This document shows positions 1-9,715 of a stretch of 64,000 nucleotides of DNA, in pieces (the first letter of the stretch is position 1; each line of letters opens with the position of its first letter). Position numbers and translations under genes: made by a program. The stretch lies in NCBI GenBank assembly GCA_934254925.1, contig CAKQMD010000001.1:73822-137821 (forward strand), written 5' to 3'. Origin of the DNA: an uncultured Alphaproteobacteria bacterium (GTDB lineage: Bacteria; Pseudomonadota; Alphaproteobacteria; RF32; CAG-239). A model generated the notes under the pieces. It had not been told where the DNA came from. It saw only the letters and a program-made list of their open reading frames with translations, and did no database searches.

Positions 1-199
1 AATCAAGAATGGCAAAAAGTTTGCTGTAGGGCACTTTATATTGCCGCAGCATTTCGGAAACGACATTTTCCGGCCCGCCGGTCAAAATATGAATTTCATG
101 ACCACGGCGCAACGCCTCATTGCAAAAACCGCTAAAAAATTCCGGGTGACGGTTGATGACGCCATGGAAATCCAAGCCGATTTTCAGCCGCTGCTTCAT
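1..199 (-). CDS. HAD-superfamily hydrolase, N-terminal fragment leaving the window
   Basis: The first 66 codons of a gene whose 3' end lies beyond the window. It begins at an ATG that overlaps the stop of the AsmA-like gene as ATGA, so the two are probably translationally coupled. The fragment starts MKQRLKIGLDFHGVINRH. Asp10 in LDFHGVI fits the HAD motif I nucleophile, and Thr40 in HILTGG fits motif II. The usual second Asp of DxDG is His12, as in a minority of HAD proteins, so a standard phosphatase mechanism cannot be assumed. It is cytosolic as far as seen. Substrate unknown. Confidence 0.7.
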   Translation of the reverse strand, partial: MKQRLKIGLDFHGVINRHPEFFSGFCNEALRRGHEIHILTGGPENVVSEMLRQYKVPYSKLFAILD

Positions 200-3100
200 T
201 TTTTAGAACTCCCAAACAGCGAAGACATCAGCTCTTTCAAAGAATTGGGGCTGAGCGCCGACAAGGGGTTAATACTGACAATCGGATCGTCAATATCACC
301 GTTGATTTTATAATTGGCGGCAAAAACCGTGCCGTCCTTGCCGCTCAGGATAGAGCCGACCAAGGGTATTTTGCCGATAAAGGTATTCAGCCCATAGGCC
401 GGAGCAATGAGACCTTTGATGCGCAGTTCCTGATCGTTGCGGAAATAGCTGCCGCTGGCGGTAATGCCCAAGACATTGCCGAAAGCTTTGGCATCATTAA
501 CGCTAAAGACCTTGTTCTGGTAGGTAAAGGGTGCGTCAAAATGAGAGAAAGTCAACCCCTCTCCGGTCAACATATTGACAATTCCGCTAAAAGAAGCAAC
601 TGTCAGCAACTTGGCCAAAACCGGCGTGTTATGGATGCTGAAATCCCTGATTTGGGCATGGCCGACAATGTTTTTGCCGACATCAACCTTGGCATCTACA
701 CGCAGGGTTCCGCCTTCCATATTGTCATACATTCGCAAAAACTTCAAAGTCGATCCGGCATCGTTGCTCTCAACGCTGATCAGGTATTCCTTGCCCGGCC
801 GCGGCACATAGTCCAGCTTCAGCCGCGCCTCGGCCTTGTTGCCGTAATTGCCGACGGCATGCATTTCATAAAGCCCGATACCGTTAACCAAACGCGCGGA
901 CCCGGCAAAATTTCGAATTGCCAGGTGAGGATTGGTCCATAAACTGCTGACCGCAATGTAAATTTCCGTATCCGGCGCTTTGGCCAGTTCGTCTTCGTCA
1001 TCAGCAGCAGGAGCAATCTTCTTACCTTGTTTTTTCAAAGCTTTGCGTAAGGCAATTTTTTCTTCGTCACGTGCGAAGAAATCCGACAAGTCATAGCTGC
1101 TTCCCGAGACGTTGATCTTTACCTTTTTGGGCTTAAGAGAGGTAAACTCAATCTTGGCTCGGGCCGAAGTGCGGGGACCGTTGATGTTGGTTATGTCGAC
1201 CAAACGCACGTTGCCGTCCTTGTCCAAGGTAGCGCGGCCGTTTAATTTGAAATCGGTTTTGGAGAGGCTGAAAGAAGGAATCGAGGTCAGCTTGTTTTTG
1301 TCAAAAGACAACTTGGCCATAATGTTTCCTTTTTCGCCCAAAGGCTTTTTCAGGCCAAGGAAAGAATAGTCCACCGCGGCGTTTTTCAAACTGCCCGAAA
1401 GATCAATGTCCATCTTTTCGTTATTATAGGTGGTTATGACGGCATCGGTTTCAATATAACCTTTAATAAAGGGCGGATTGATGGCCTCAATGTCCAGGCC
1501 GAGTTTTTTCTTGGCGTTCTCGTCAAATTTGAAGGCCAGCTTATAACGGCTTTTATAATTTTTGGCAACAAAGCTCTCATCCCAAGTCAGCTTAACGGGA
1601 ATCCCCTCATAAAGCGTGTCTCCGCTGACCAAGAGGCCCTGATTGTTCACCTCCAGCGCCAGCTTTGCCGCTTCGATGTTTTTGTTGTCAATCACTTTGG
1701 GAATCACGACATCGGTCAGCTGCGATTTGACCGACACTTTAACTTCGTCCGGCGCCAAATTGTTTTTCAATTCAAACTCGAGATTAAGGTCCGTTTCGGC
1801 ATGCCCTTCGAAATTTTCGGGATCAAGACCCATTTCGCTCGTATATTGCAGCGGCTTATGGTCAATCAGCTTCAAAACATTTTCGATTGATCCTTCCGCA
1901 TTGACCGAAACCTTGGCAAAATTGTCGTTCTTATTCAAATCATACAACAAAACGGAAGCCGAATTGACAATCACGCCGTCAGAAACGCCTTTGTCTATCA
2001 GGATATTGATCTTGTCATTAAAGAACTCGGCGCTGCCGTATATATTGGTCACGCGCGGCATGCCGGTCAGATAGTCCAAAGCGGCATCCTCAATATCGCC
2101 GCGGCCGTTGAGGTTTTGAAAAGCCAATTTTCGGCTCTTGGGATCATAAGCGAAATCAAAGTCAAAAACGCCGTTTTTGACCCGGCCGCCGAAAATGCTG
2201 TCCTCGCACCATTCCCAAGCGTCGGTGGCAATATATTTCGGCCAGTATTTATAAAGGTCGTCAAAGTTCAGCGAAGGAATTTCCGCCCGCAGGCGCAGCT
2301 TGAGATTCTCATAAGAATTTTTGAGCAGCAAATCCTTAAAACCGCTGGCAGAAAAGCTTAACAAGGTCTTTTGGCCGCCGAGGTCAAAGGTTGCCTTTTT
2401 GATGTCGACCTGATCCAGACCGCCTTTCATCTCACCGGAAAGCAAAAAAGACGAAACCGCATATTGAAAATCGTCTTCCGGCGCAAACACAATATTTCCG
2501 GCGCCGCCTTCAAACTCAAACGCCACCTTCTCCACGGCTTTTTCAAGACCTGCCGTCAAATCGTTCTTGTGCTTTAGAACTTCGGCAAAATCAATCAAGG
2601 CATTGACGCGGCCGTTAAGCGGCAGATTGATTTTGGCCAAATCTCCCGGTTCGGCGCCGGCCGGCGTCAGAAAAGACTCAGAAAGATCCCGCGGATTGAG
2701 GTCTGAAAAATAAAATTCCAACGCCACCTTGTTTCCCGCAGGTCGATATTCGGCATCAATGCCGACGGAAGCGATTTGATCGCGCAATTTGATCAGGGCG
2801 TTAAATTCCGTATCAATATTGGTAAAATTACGCTCAAAACGATAATTCAGGTCGGAAAAAGCCCATTTGCGCCCGAGGTCAACCTCATGAAACTCGACTT
2901 CGGCGTTTTTGACGACAATGTCATTAATGTAGCTTTCGGGGTAAGACTTGTCTTCCGAATTAAAACGTTCGACAAACTCTTCAAAACCGTCAAAATAATA
3001 TTCAAGTTTTTTCTGAGTGATTTCCTCGTGGCTGGGTTGCTTGATGCCATAAGAAGTAAAGACGTAAACGCTCGGATTGTTTACTTCGACGGAAGAAGGA

Positions 3101-3441
3101 GCGATCACACCGCGCAGTAAGGCCTTGATACTGAATGAAACCGATGTTTTCGGCGCATTGACCACCAAAGAACCGTCAGTTTTCTTATAAACAACATTAT
3201 TGGCAATGATGTGAATGGGCTTGATTGAGCGCACCAGTTCCAAATTGACGGAATCCAATGTCACTTGATATTGCGAATCGTCATGGTTCAGCGCCTTAAT
3301 AATATAGGGCTTGAGAAAAGGCAAAGCGATCGGCGCTCGATAAAGCTGCCAAATAAACAACAGCAGCATCACCAGCAGAACGACGCCGGTATAGTCAAGG
3401 ACTTTGCGCAGCCGATATTTTTTGGGGTTAAGCTTTTTCAT
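196..3441 (-). CDS. AsmA/YhdP-like giant envelope protein
   Basis: A 1081-residue protein with a short basic N-terminus, one membrane segment (about residues 16-34), and then a very long stretch of repetitive beta-rich sequence ending in an AsmA-type C-terminal region (about residues 850-1040). This is the layout of YhdP, TamB and other AsmA-like proteins. Members of that superfamily form periplasm-spanning grooves thought to carry phospholipid between inner and outer membranes. Length and architecture fit the YhdP/DUF3971 group best. The start is the ATG at 3441, inside the last codons of the upstream hydrolase gene (14-bp overlap), with GGAG just before it. Transport of a particular lipid is inference from the family. 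Confidence 0.75.
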   Translation of the reverse strand: MKKLNPKKYRLRKVLDYTGVVLLVMLLLFIWQLYRAPIALPFLKPYIIKALNHDDSQYQVTLDSVNLELVRSIKPIHIIANNVVYKKTDGSLVVNAPKTSVSFSIKALLRGVIAPSSVEVNNPSVYVFTSYGIKQPSHEEITQKKLEYYFDGFEEFVERFNSEDKSYPESYINDIVVKNAEVEFHEVDLGRKWAFSDLNYRFERNFTNIDTEFNALIKLRDQIASVGIDAEYRPAGNKVALEFYFSDLNPRDLSESFLTPAGAEPGDLAKINLPLNGRVNALIDFAEVLKHKNDLTAGLEKAVEKVAFEFEGGAGNIVFAPEDDFQYAVSSFLLSGEMKGGLDQVDIKKATFDLGGQKTLLSFSASGFKDLLLKNSYENLKLRLRAEIPSLNFDDLYKYWPKYIATDAWEWCEDSIFGGRVKNGVFDFDFAYDPKSRKLAFQNLNGRGDIEDAALDYLTGMPRVTNIYGSAEFFNDKINILIDKGVSDGVIVNSASVLLYDLNKNDNFAKVSVNAEGSIENVLKLIDHKPLQYTSEMGLDPENFEGHAETDLNLEFELKNNLAPDEVKVSVKSQLTDVVIPKVIDNKNIEAAKLALEVNNQGLLVSGDTLYEGIPVKLTWDESFVAKNYKSRYKLAFKFDENAKKKLGLDIEAINPPFIKGYIETDAVITTYNNEKMDIDLSGSLKNAAVDYSFLGLKKPLGEKGNIMAKLSFDKNKLTSIPSFSLSKTDFKLNGRATLDKDGNVRLVDITNINGPRTSARAKIEFTSLKPKKVKINVSGSSYDLSDFFARDEEKIALRKALKKQGKKIAPAADDEDELAKAPDTEIYIAVSSLWTNPHLAIRNFAGSARLVNGIGLYEMHAVGNYGNKAEARLKLDYVPRPGKEYLISVESNDAGSTLKFLRMYDNMEGGTLRVDAKVDVGKNIVGHAQIRDFSIHNTPVLAKLLTVASFSGIVNMLTGEGLTFSHFDAPFTYQNKVFSVNDAKAFGNVLGITASGSYFRNDQELRIKGLIAPAYGLNTFIGKIPLVGSILSGKDGTVFAANYKINGDIDDPIVSINPLSALSPNSLKELMSSLFGSSKK

Positions 3442-4285
3442 ACCTCTCCAGCCATTTCATGATATCAATATAATTCTTATGATCAAAAAGACTATTATGC
3501 CCGGCCAGCGGATAAACGATCAGCTTTTTGGGTTCATGGGCCTGCATAAACAGATTTTTGGCCCTTTCCACGGGAACAAGCTCGTCTTCTTTTCCGCCCA
3601 TGACCAACAACGGCGACTTCAAGCGTTTAACCAGCGGCACATTGTCATAATAGTCCCTGACGACAAGGTCAAAAGGCATGGGAACGGGCACAATGGTCTT
3701 GACGACGTTTAACAGGCTGTCAAAAGGAACTTCCAGCAGCACGGCCCGAAAAGCGCCCCGGTCCTGAAAACTGTCGGCTGTGTTCAAAGCCATATGTGAT
3801 CCCATAGACAGTCCGTAAATGATGATATCGGAATTTTTATAGCCGAGACGATACAAATATTCCAGAGCAGCGGCGGCATCGGCATTCAAATTTTTCTGGC
3901 GGATTGTTCCTTTAAGTCCGCCAAAACCGCGGTATTCCGCCATAAAGGCACCGTATCCCCGTTCGGTCAGAGGTTGCAGCTTATGGTAAAAGAATTCAAT
4001 TTTTCCGGCATTGCCGTGAAAAAACAAAATGACTGGACGTCCCGGTGCCGGTTTGGTATACCAGGCCAAAAGCGGCGTGCCGTCCGCCGATTCATAAAAA
4101 ACTTTTTCAGCTTGATAGCCCTCACTGAGTGCGAATTCAAGATTTGACGAACTCGGACTCGGAGCATAATAAAACAGTTGCGGAAACAAATAGGCCAACA
4201 GGCAAAAAACAATGTACCCCACGACCAAGACGGCCAAAATGAGCGTTATTGCCTTTGTCGTTATCTTAGCTATTTTTCTCATCAT
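3428..4285 (-). CDS. Membrane-anchored alpha/beta hydrolase (BEM46/ABHD13-like)
   Basis: 285 residues: an N-terminal membrane anchor (about 10-33) and an alpha/beta-hydrolase domain. Visible elements are the oxyanion-hole HGNAG at 90-94, the nucleophile elbow GLSMG with Ser160, Asp234 in GGKEDELVP, and His263 in LAGHNS, a complete Ser-Asp-His triad. This matches the BEM46-like family of membrane-tethered serine hydrolases, whose natural substrates are mostly unknown. Two ATGs occur back to back at 4285 and 4282. The gene overlaps the end of prfB by 20 bp and the start of the AsmA-like gene by 14 bp, so it sits in a compact prfB-hydrolase-asmA-HAD operon. Confidence 0.75.
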   Translation of the reverse strand: MMRKIAKITTKAITLILAVLVVGYIVFCLLAYLFPQLFYYAPSPSSSNLEFALSEGYQAEKVFYESADGTPLLAWYTKPAPGRPVILFFHGNAGKIEFFYHKLQPLTERGYGAFMAEYRGFGGLKGTIRQKNLNADAAAALEYLYRLGYKNSDIIIYGLSMGSHMALNTADSFQDRGAFRAVLLEVPFDSLLNVVKTIVPVPMPFDLVVRDYYDNVPLVKRLKSPLLVMGGKEDELVPVERAKNLFMQAHEPKKLIVYPLAGHNSLFDHKNYIDIMKWLERYEKA

Positions 4286-5376
4286 TCCCCACTTTTCCGG
4301 CTAACGCGGCCGAAAGAAACAAATCAATGTCCCCGTCAAGAACAGCTTTGGTATCAGAGGTTTCAACCTCGGTACGCAAGTCTTTCACCAGCTTATAAGG
4401 CTGCAGGACATAAGAGCGAATCTGGTGTCCCCAACCGATATCGGTTTGCGCCTCGCGTTGTTCGTCCGCGGCGGCTTCGCGTTTTTTCATCTCTAATTCA
4501 TATAACCTGGCTTTGAGCATATTCCAAGCCGCCTCGCGATTTTGAAACTGCGACCGCTGATTTTGGCACTGCACGACAATCCCTGTCGGCTGGTGGGTGA
4601 TGCGTACTGCGGAATCCGTTTTGTTGATATGCTGGCCGCCGGCGCCGGAAGCCCGGTAGGTATCAACTCGGCAGTCCGCCTCGTTGATTTCGATTTCAAT
4701 GCTGTCATCTACAACCGGATAAACCCCAACGGAAGCAAAACTCGTATGGCGGCGGGCACCGCTGTCAAACGGCGAAATTCTCACCAGGCGGTGGACACCG
4801 GTTTCATATTTCAGCCAACCGTAAGCATTGTGTCCGCTGATTTTTAACGTTGCGGACTTAATGCCGGCAACATCGCCTTCCGTTTCTTCGACATATTCGA
4901 CCTTATATTGATGCGCTTCGGCCCAACGGCTGTACATGCGCAGCAACATTTCCGCCCAATCTTGGGCTTCTGTTCCGCCGGAACCGGCATGAACTTCCAG
5001 ATAAGCGTCATTGGCATCAACCTCGCCGGAAAGCAGAGCCTCCAGCTCCTGATGACGCACCTCTCGCCGCAACTGTTCCAAGGCAGCCGTTACCTCGTCC
5101 AACACCGCGGTATCGTCCCCGGCCAGTTCGGCCAATTCGACATAATCGACCAAAGACTGTTCAAAGCCGCGATAAGCCTCCAAAGCGGCTTCGAGGTTGT
5201 TTTTTTCGCTCATCAGCTTTTGGGCGCGACGATTGTCGTTCCAAAGATTTATGTCCTCAGAGAGAGCATTGAGCTCGGCAAGACGATCAACGGCGTTTTC
5301 GTAGTCAAAGAGACCTCCTCAGCAAAGCCAAAGACTGGCGGATTGCTTCGGTCAAATCATTAATATCAGCACGCAT
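4266..5376 (-). CDS. prfB: Peptide chain release factor 2 (programmed +1 frameshift)
   Basis: RF2 releases nascent chains at UGA and UAA codons. The reading frame is split. Codons 1-23 run from the ATG at 5376 to CTT at 5310-5308, followed by an in-frame TGA (5307-5305). Skipping one base (5307) continues with DYENAVDRL through to the stop at 4266, giving 369 residues, close to the 365 of E. coli RF2. Key motifs are the stop-codon reader SPF (201-203) and the catalytic GGQ (246-248). A shorter in-frame ATG exists at 5213, but it would remove the first N-terminal helix. The gene lies 14 bp after the PBP1A gene. Autoregulation follows: low RF2 favours the frameshift. Confidence 0.95.
5304..5319 (-). 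promoter_or_regulatory. prfB frameshift (recoding) signal
   Basis: Read on the minus strand this is AGGAGG-TCT-CTT-TGA-C. An internal Shine-Dalgarno AGGAGG (5319-5314) sits three bases before the slippery CTT codon, followed by the TGA stop and a C, the weak stop context. This matches the E. coli prfB site AGGGGG-TAT-CTT-TGA-C in order and spacing, with a stronger SD hexamer. Confidence 0.95.
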
Positions 5377-5390
5377 TACCTTAACTTTCC

Positions 5391-7859
5391 TTAATATTCG
5401 GTGCCAAGCTGAAGCTCGTCGCCGGTGGTTTTGGCGAACATGTCGTCTTCCTGGCCCTGCGGGTTTTCCGCGGCAACGTCCTTTTTGCTGCCGATAACCC
5501 TTTGTTGCTGTTTGTCAAAATCAAAATCCGGTTTCAAAGCTTCGACGATAACAGAGCTGTCCATCGGGGTCGCAGGCTTTCCGGTATTGTAGTTCACCCG
5601 CACCAATTTGATACCCTGCGGGATGCGGAAGGGAATGTCCGGCTGGCCGGCCAAGGCTTCCTTCATAAAGTCAAAGAAAATCGGCAAAGCCGCCACGGCA
5701 CCGGTTTCCCTCCGACCCAGCGTTCTCGGTTCGTCAAAACCCATATAGGTAGCCACGACCAAGTCCGGAGAAAAGCCGACAAACCAGGCTTCATAGTTTT
5801 TATTCGTCGTTCCGGTTTTGCCGGCCAGATGCTTATTCAGCTGGCGCAAACGGGCACCAGTGCCGCGGACGGCCACGCCTTCCAAAATGCTCACCATCTG
5901 ATAAGCCGACAAAGGATCCAGCACCTGTTCGCGGCCGTCTTCCAAAACCGGCAGTGAAGCCGTCTCAAAAGAAGCGGCGTTGCAATTTTCGCAGGAACGT
6001 TGATCCTGTCGATAGATGGTTTTGCCGTTGCGATCTTGAATTCGCTCCACAAAATAAGGGGTAATTTTTTTGCCGCCGTTGACCATCATGGCATAGGCCG
6101 TCGCCATGTCAATCACCCGGGTGTCCCCGGCGCCCAGAGACATGGAGAGCAAATGCGGCAAATGGTCGTTCACGCCCATTTTTTTGGCATATTCGGCGAC
6201 AGTTTCCATCCCCAGATCCTGCGCCAAACGCACGGTCATCAGGTTTTTTGACTTTTCCACGCCCTGACGCAAGGTCATTAACCCGTAAAACTTCTTGGAA
6301 TAGTTCACCGGTTTCCATTTAGGCAGTCCCGGCCCTTGGTCCAGCACAAAAGGTGCATCCAAAATAAGGTCGGTCGGGGAATAACCGTTCTCCAAGGCGG
6401 CCATATAAACAATCGGCTTAAAAGAAGAACCGGTTTGCCGGCGCGCCTGGGTGGCGCGGTCAAACTGCGAACGGGCGAAAGAATAACCGCCGACAACCGC
6501 CAAAACCTTTCCGGTATGAGGATCAAGCGCAATCAAGCCGCCTTCGACGTCCGGCACCTGGCGCAGGGCATAGGCGCCTTCCTCCAATTTTTTGCGCTTC
6601 AGTTCGTTTGACGAGAGTTTTTCCGCCAAAATGACGTCACCGACAGCCAGCACTTTATCAACCGCCGACGGGGGATTGCTGATCCCCTGGTCTTTGAGGG
6701 TCTTACGCGCCCAAGAAAGCACGGATAAAGGGATGTAACCTTTTGTCCCGTCCGGCAGGACGATTTCCGCGCGCTGAGCTCCGGTTTTTACGACGACGGC
6801 AGTACTCCAGCTATTTTCCGCCCCCTTGGGCTTGGCCGTTTTTTTCAATTCGCTCAAATAATCGCCTTCCAGGGAAATCTGGGTCAAAGGACCGCGATAG
6901 CCGTGCCGCTGATCATAGTTGTCCAGTTCCTTCTTGAATACCCGGGTGGCAATTTCCTGCAAGCGGGGATCCACCGTGGTACGGACGTTCAATCCACCTT
7001 CATACAAAGCATCATCCCCGAATTTGTCCTTCACAACCCGGCGGACCTCTTCGCTGAAATATTCGGCATCAGGAATGAACTCGCCGCGACGTTCAATGGT
7101 TTTCAGAGGTTTGTCTTTTGCGGCTTCTGCCTCCTCTTGGGAGACGTAGCCTTCTTCCAGCATACGGTCAATCACCCAGTTGCGACGACCGACAGCCGCT
7201 TCATACTTGGTTTTGGGATTATAATTGTTCGGCCCTTTAGGCAATGCCGCCAAATAAGCGGCTTCTTCAAGGCTCAGTTCGTCAAGGGATTTGCCGAAAT
7301 AGTTCAAAGCGGCCGAAGCCACGCCGTAAGAGCGGTTGCCGAGATAGATCTCGTTAAGATACAATTCCAGAATATGATTTTTGGAAAAAGTCTGTTCAAT
7401 CCGCGTTGCCAAAATCGCTTCCTTGATTTTGCGAACATAGGAAAGTTCGGAAGAAAGCAAGAAGTTTTTGGCCACCTGCTGCGTAATGGTAGAAGCTCCC
7501 GAAGGCCGACGTCCGGTACCGATGTTTTTCAGGTTACCCAAAACGGCGCGCGCAATGCCGAAATAGTCTATTCCCGCATGGTGATAGAAATTTTTGTCCT
7601 CTGCCGAAATAAAGGCATGTTTGACACGTTCGGGAATTTTTTCCACCGGCACGAAAAGCCTTTTTTCCGCAGCATATTCCATCAACAGGCGACCGTCGCC
7701 GGCAAAAAGGCGCGTCGTTACCGGCGGTTCGTATTTTGCCAGCTGATGAAAGTCAGGCAGCTGTGAAGACAATTCCCACAGCGAGCTGATGAGAATCACC
7801 ACGGCAATCACCGCAAAAAAGAAGAATGCGCTAAGCAGCGAAGAAAGCGTTTTAAACAT
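5391..7859 (-). CDS. mrcA: Penicillin-binding protein 1A (bifunctional peptidoglycan synthase)
   Basis: 822 residues; polymerises glycan strands and cross-links stem peptides in the periplasm. Order: N-terminal membrane anchor (about 8-30); GT51 transglycosylase domain with catalytic Glu87 in AFISAEDKNFYHH; a linker/OB-like region; then a transpeptidase domain with SSFK (Ser478, Lys481), KSKN and KTGTT. The length is normal for alphaproteobacterial PBP1A. The acidic, Gln-rich C-terminal tail (about 40 residues) is low-complexity. It lies 14 bp upstream of prfB, so they may share transcripts. The 110-bp gap to the upstream amidase contains a short palindrome CGTACGTACG and could hold its own promoter. 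Confidence 0.93.
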   Translation of the reverse strand: MFKTLSSLLSAFFFFAVIAVVILISSLWELSSQLPDFHQLAKYEPPVTTRLFAGDGRLLMEYAAEKRLFVPVEKIPERVKHAFISAEDKNFYHHAGIDYFGIARAVLGNLKNIGTGRRPSGASTITQQVAKNFLLSSELSYVRKIKEAILATRIEQTFSKNHILELYLNEIYLGNRSYGVASAALNYFGKSLDELSLEEAAYLAALPKGPNNYNPKTKYEAAVGRRNWVIDRMLEEGYVSQEEAEAAKDKPLKTIERRGEFIPDAEYFSEEVRRVVKDKFGDDALYEGGLNVRTTVDPRLQEIATRVFKKELDNYDQRHGYRGPLTQISLEGDYLSELKKTAKPKGAENSWSTAVVVKTGAQRAEIVLPDGTKGYIPLSVLSWARKTLKDQGISNPPSAVDKVLAVGDVILAEKLSSNELKRKKLEEGAYALRQVPDVEGGLIALDPHTGKVLAVVGGYSFARSQFDRATQARRQTGSSFKPIVYMAALENGYSPTDLILDAPFVLDQGPGLPKWKPVNYSKKFYGLMTLRQGVEKSKNLMTVRLAQDLGMETVAEYAKKMGVNDHLPHLLSMSLGAGDTRVIDMATAYAMMVNGGKKITPYFVERIQDRNGKTIYRQDQRSCENCNAASFETASLPVLEDGREQVLDPLSAYQMVSILEGVAVRGTGARLRQLNKHLAGKTGTTNKNYEAWFVGFSPDLVVATYMGFDEPRTLGRRETGAVAALPIFFDFMKEALAGQPDIPFRIPQGIKLVRVNYNTGKPATPMDSSVIVEALKPDFDFDKQQQRVIGSKKDVAAENPQGQEDDMFAKTTGDELQLGTEY

Positions 7860-7969
7860 CGACCAAATCCGTTAAGCTTAATAGTTTCGTACGTACGGAA
7901 TCACTTATAAAACAATTCTTTTTAAAAGCCAAACAATTTTACACTTTACTCCCAGCGCAAACCCCAAGC

Positions 7970-9259
7970 TCAGAACAGCGAAGCGTGCTGCATGTTGTCA
8001 AAATAGCGGTCGATAGCCCGACCGACGGAAGTCGCCAACTTGTTGCGGTAGCTTTTTTGCTTGAGCAGTTTTTCTTCCGTGCGGTTGGAAAGATATCCCA
8101 TCTCCAGCAGAACGGCGGGAATGTCCGGCCCTTTCAAAACGGCAAAACCGGCAAAGCGATGCGTATTGTCCACAAGTTTTACGGATTTCTTCATTTCCTG
8201 GACCATAAAGGTGGCAAATTCGGATGAGCGATTCATTGTTTCCCTCTGGGCCAAGGTGATCAGGATATCCGACACTTCTTTGGAATGCTCAGAGAAATCC
8301 AGTCCGGCGATCACATCCGCTTTGTTTTCCCTTTCGGCCAAAGCCGCCGCTTCTTTGTCGGACGCGGTTTCGGACAAGGTATAAACCGACAAGCCGGTCG
8401 CTTTGCGGTTCAAAGCGCTGTCGGCATGGATAGACAAGAAGAGATCCGCCTCATAGCGGCGGGCGATGCGCACTCTTTCCCGCAGGGGAATGAAGATGTC
8501 TCGGTTGCGGGTCAGATAAACCTTATAACCTTTTTTTTCAAGAATCGCCTTGAGCTCTTTTGCCATGGCCAAGGTAATGTTTTTTTCATAGACACCGGAA
8601 TAGCCGATAGCACCGGGATCCTGCCCGCCGTGGCCGGGATCCAGCACAATGATTTTTTTGGAGACGTTTTTCTTGACCGGCGTTGCTTTGGTGTTTTTTG
8701 ACGCGGTTTTAAAAGCCGCCGGCGTTGTATACGAATCGTTGCTGAAAGCGTGGTCGTTCCCCACTTTTGAGACAAAGTCACGCTCGGTGGTAATCTCCAA
8801 GTCTATGACGAAACGCCAGCCGAAACTGCTTTGCGGCGCCAGCATGAAAACCTTTTTGATTATTACCGGCTTTTGCAAGTCGAAGACGATCCGCGTCCCG
8901 TCTACGCCGGCCTTACCGACACGGGTTTGAGAAACGATGTTGTTTTTATCCAGGCTTTTTTCAATTTTGGGAGAAACGACGATATTTTGGGTATCCACCA
9001 CCAGGCGCTTGGGCGAAGTCAGCAAAAAGACCTTGTAGTCAAAGCTTTTGTCAGCGTCAAACACCATGCGAACGCTGCCGATCCCCTGCCCGACGCGCAT
9101 ATTGGTAATTCCGGCAGCTTCGGCGGAAGACGGCGGCGACAAAAACAGTAGCAAACACAAGGAAAAAAACGTAAAAGTCCCTTTCCGCAAAAAAAATCCA
9201 AGCTTTTTCACAGTTTGCCGCATTCCTGAGTTTATCCTTATTCTCGTCATTTTGAGCAT
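7970..9259 (-). CDS. amiC: N-acetylmuramoyl-L-alanine amidase, AmiC type
   Basis: 429 residues. A signal peptide ending near SSAEAAG is followed by an AMIN domain (about 45-150), which targets cell-wall amidases to the septum, then a linker and an Amidase_3 zinc domain starting IIVLDPGHGGQDPGA (about 205-420). The zinc-binding His of DPGHGG, a later SIHAD and the catalytic-Glu region LLEMGYLSN near the C-terminus are visible. It cleaves the bond between muramic acid and the stem peptide to split daughter cells. ATGs at 9259, 9250 and 9223 are all possible; the last gives a more usual signal peptide and has AAGGA upstream. Together with PBP1A next door it forms a cell-wall gene pair. Confidence 0.9.
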   Translation of the reverse strand: MLKMTRIRINSGMRQTVKKLGFFLRKGTFTFFSLCLLLFLSPPSSAEAAGITNMRVGQGIGSVRMVFDADKSFDYKVFLLTSPKRLVVDTQNIVVSPKIEKSLDKNNIVSQTRVGKAGVDGTRIVFDLQKPVIIKKVFMLAPQSSFGWRFVIDLEITTERDFVSKVGNDHAFSNDSYTTPAAFKTASKNTKATPVKKNVSKKIIVLDPGHGGQDPGAIGYSGVYEKNITLAMAKELKAILEKKGYKVYLTRNRDIFIPLRERVRIARRYEADLFLSIHADSALNRKATGLSVYTLSETASDKEAAALAERENKADVIAGLDFSEHSKEVSDILITLAQRETMNRSSEFATFMVQEMKKSVKLVDNTHRFAGFAVLKGPDIPAVLLEMGYLSNRTEEKLLKQKSYRNKLATSVGRAIDRYFDNMQHASLF

Positions 9260-9316
9260 AGCAGAAACTTCTTACCAGAGGGTTAAAATAATTTGTAAAA
9301 AAACCGTAATAAGGTG

Positions 9317-9344
9317 TTGTGTTTTTAAATAGATTGTATATGCT
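9317..9344 (+). promoter_or_regulatory. Candidate sigma70-type promoter for rne
   Basis: TTGTGT (9317-9322), a 16-bp spacer and TATGCT (9339-9344). If used, transcription would start near 9351 and give a leader of about 365 nt before rne. The -35 is a fair match and the -10 is moderate. Confidence 0.4.
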
Positions 9345-9350
9345 ATGCAA

Positions 9351-9715
9351 AGTTTAAGGTAATTTCCATGTATCGGTTTTATTCTTTATTAAAAGTAAAA
9401 AAACAAAATGGCAAGAATAAATATTGGTACCGCGGTTTTATCATGACGAAAAACCTGCTTATCTTAAACCGGATTAAAGAGTTTCGACCGGAAAGGTTTC
9501 AGCGGCGGGCGTTTAAGGGCAAAGGGTTTGAGAGTTAACCGCCCGGTCGCAAAAGAGTTTTTAACAAAGGACGGCAGTATTGCGACAGTCCTGTGGAATG
9601 AAGCGGAATCGCCTTAGGGCTGCCGTTTATTTAAAATTCGAATCTGAAATCGTCTCCGGCAGTGGTATAATTTTTTCCGCCGACTTGTTTGCGGAAAACG
9701 ACGGAGTAAAATATT
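9351..9715 (+). promoter_or_regulatory. Long structured 5' leader of rne
   Basis: There is no coding gene between 9260 and 9715. The leader holds several clear helices: CGGGCG..TTAA (9506-9516) with TTAACCGCCCG (9535-9545), 10 of 11 pairs; CGACCGG (9485-9491) with CCGGTCG (9543-9549), which competes for the same 3' strand; ACGGCAG (9571-9577) with CTGCCGT (9620-9626); and TTTTCCGC (9673-9680) with GCGGAAAA (9691-9698), perfect, ending 17 nt before the start codon. The SD GGAG follows at 9703. E. coli RNase E represses itself through cleavage of a long rne leader; the same role here is inference. Confidence 0.55.

Noticed and set aside
41..313. 90-codon plus-strand ORF at the window start
   Set aside because: The minus strand carries a HAD N-terminus with ATGA coupling and the AsmA-like 3' end, which explain the same bases better.
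6903..7766. 287-codon plus-strand ORF
   Set aside because: Antisense to the PBP1A gene.
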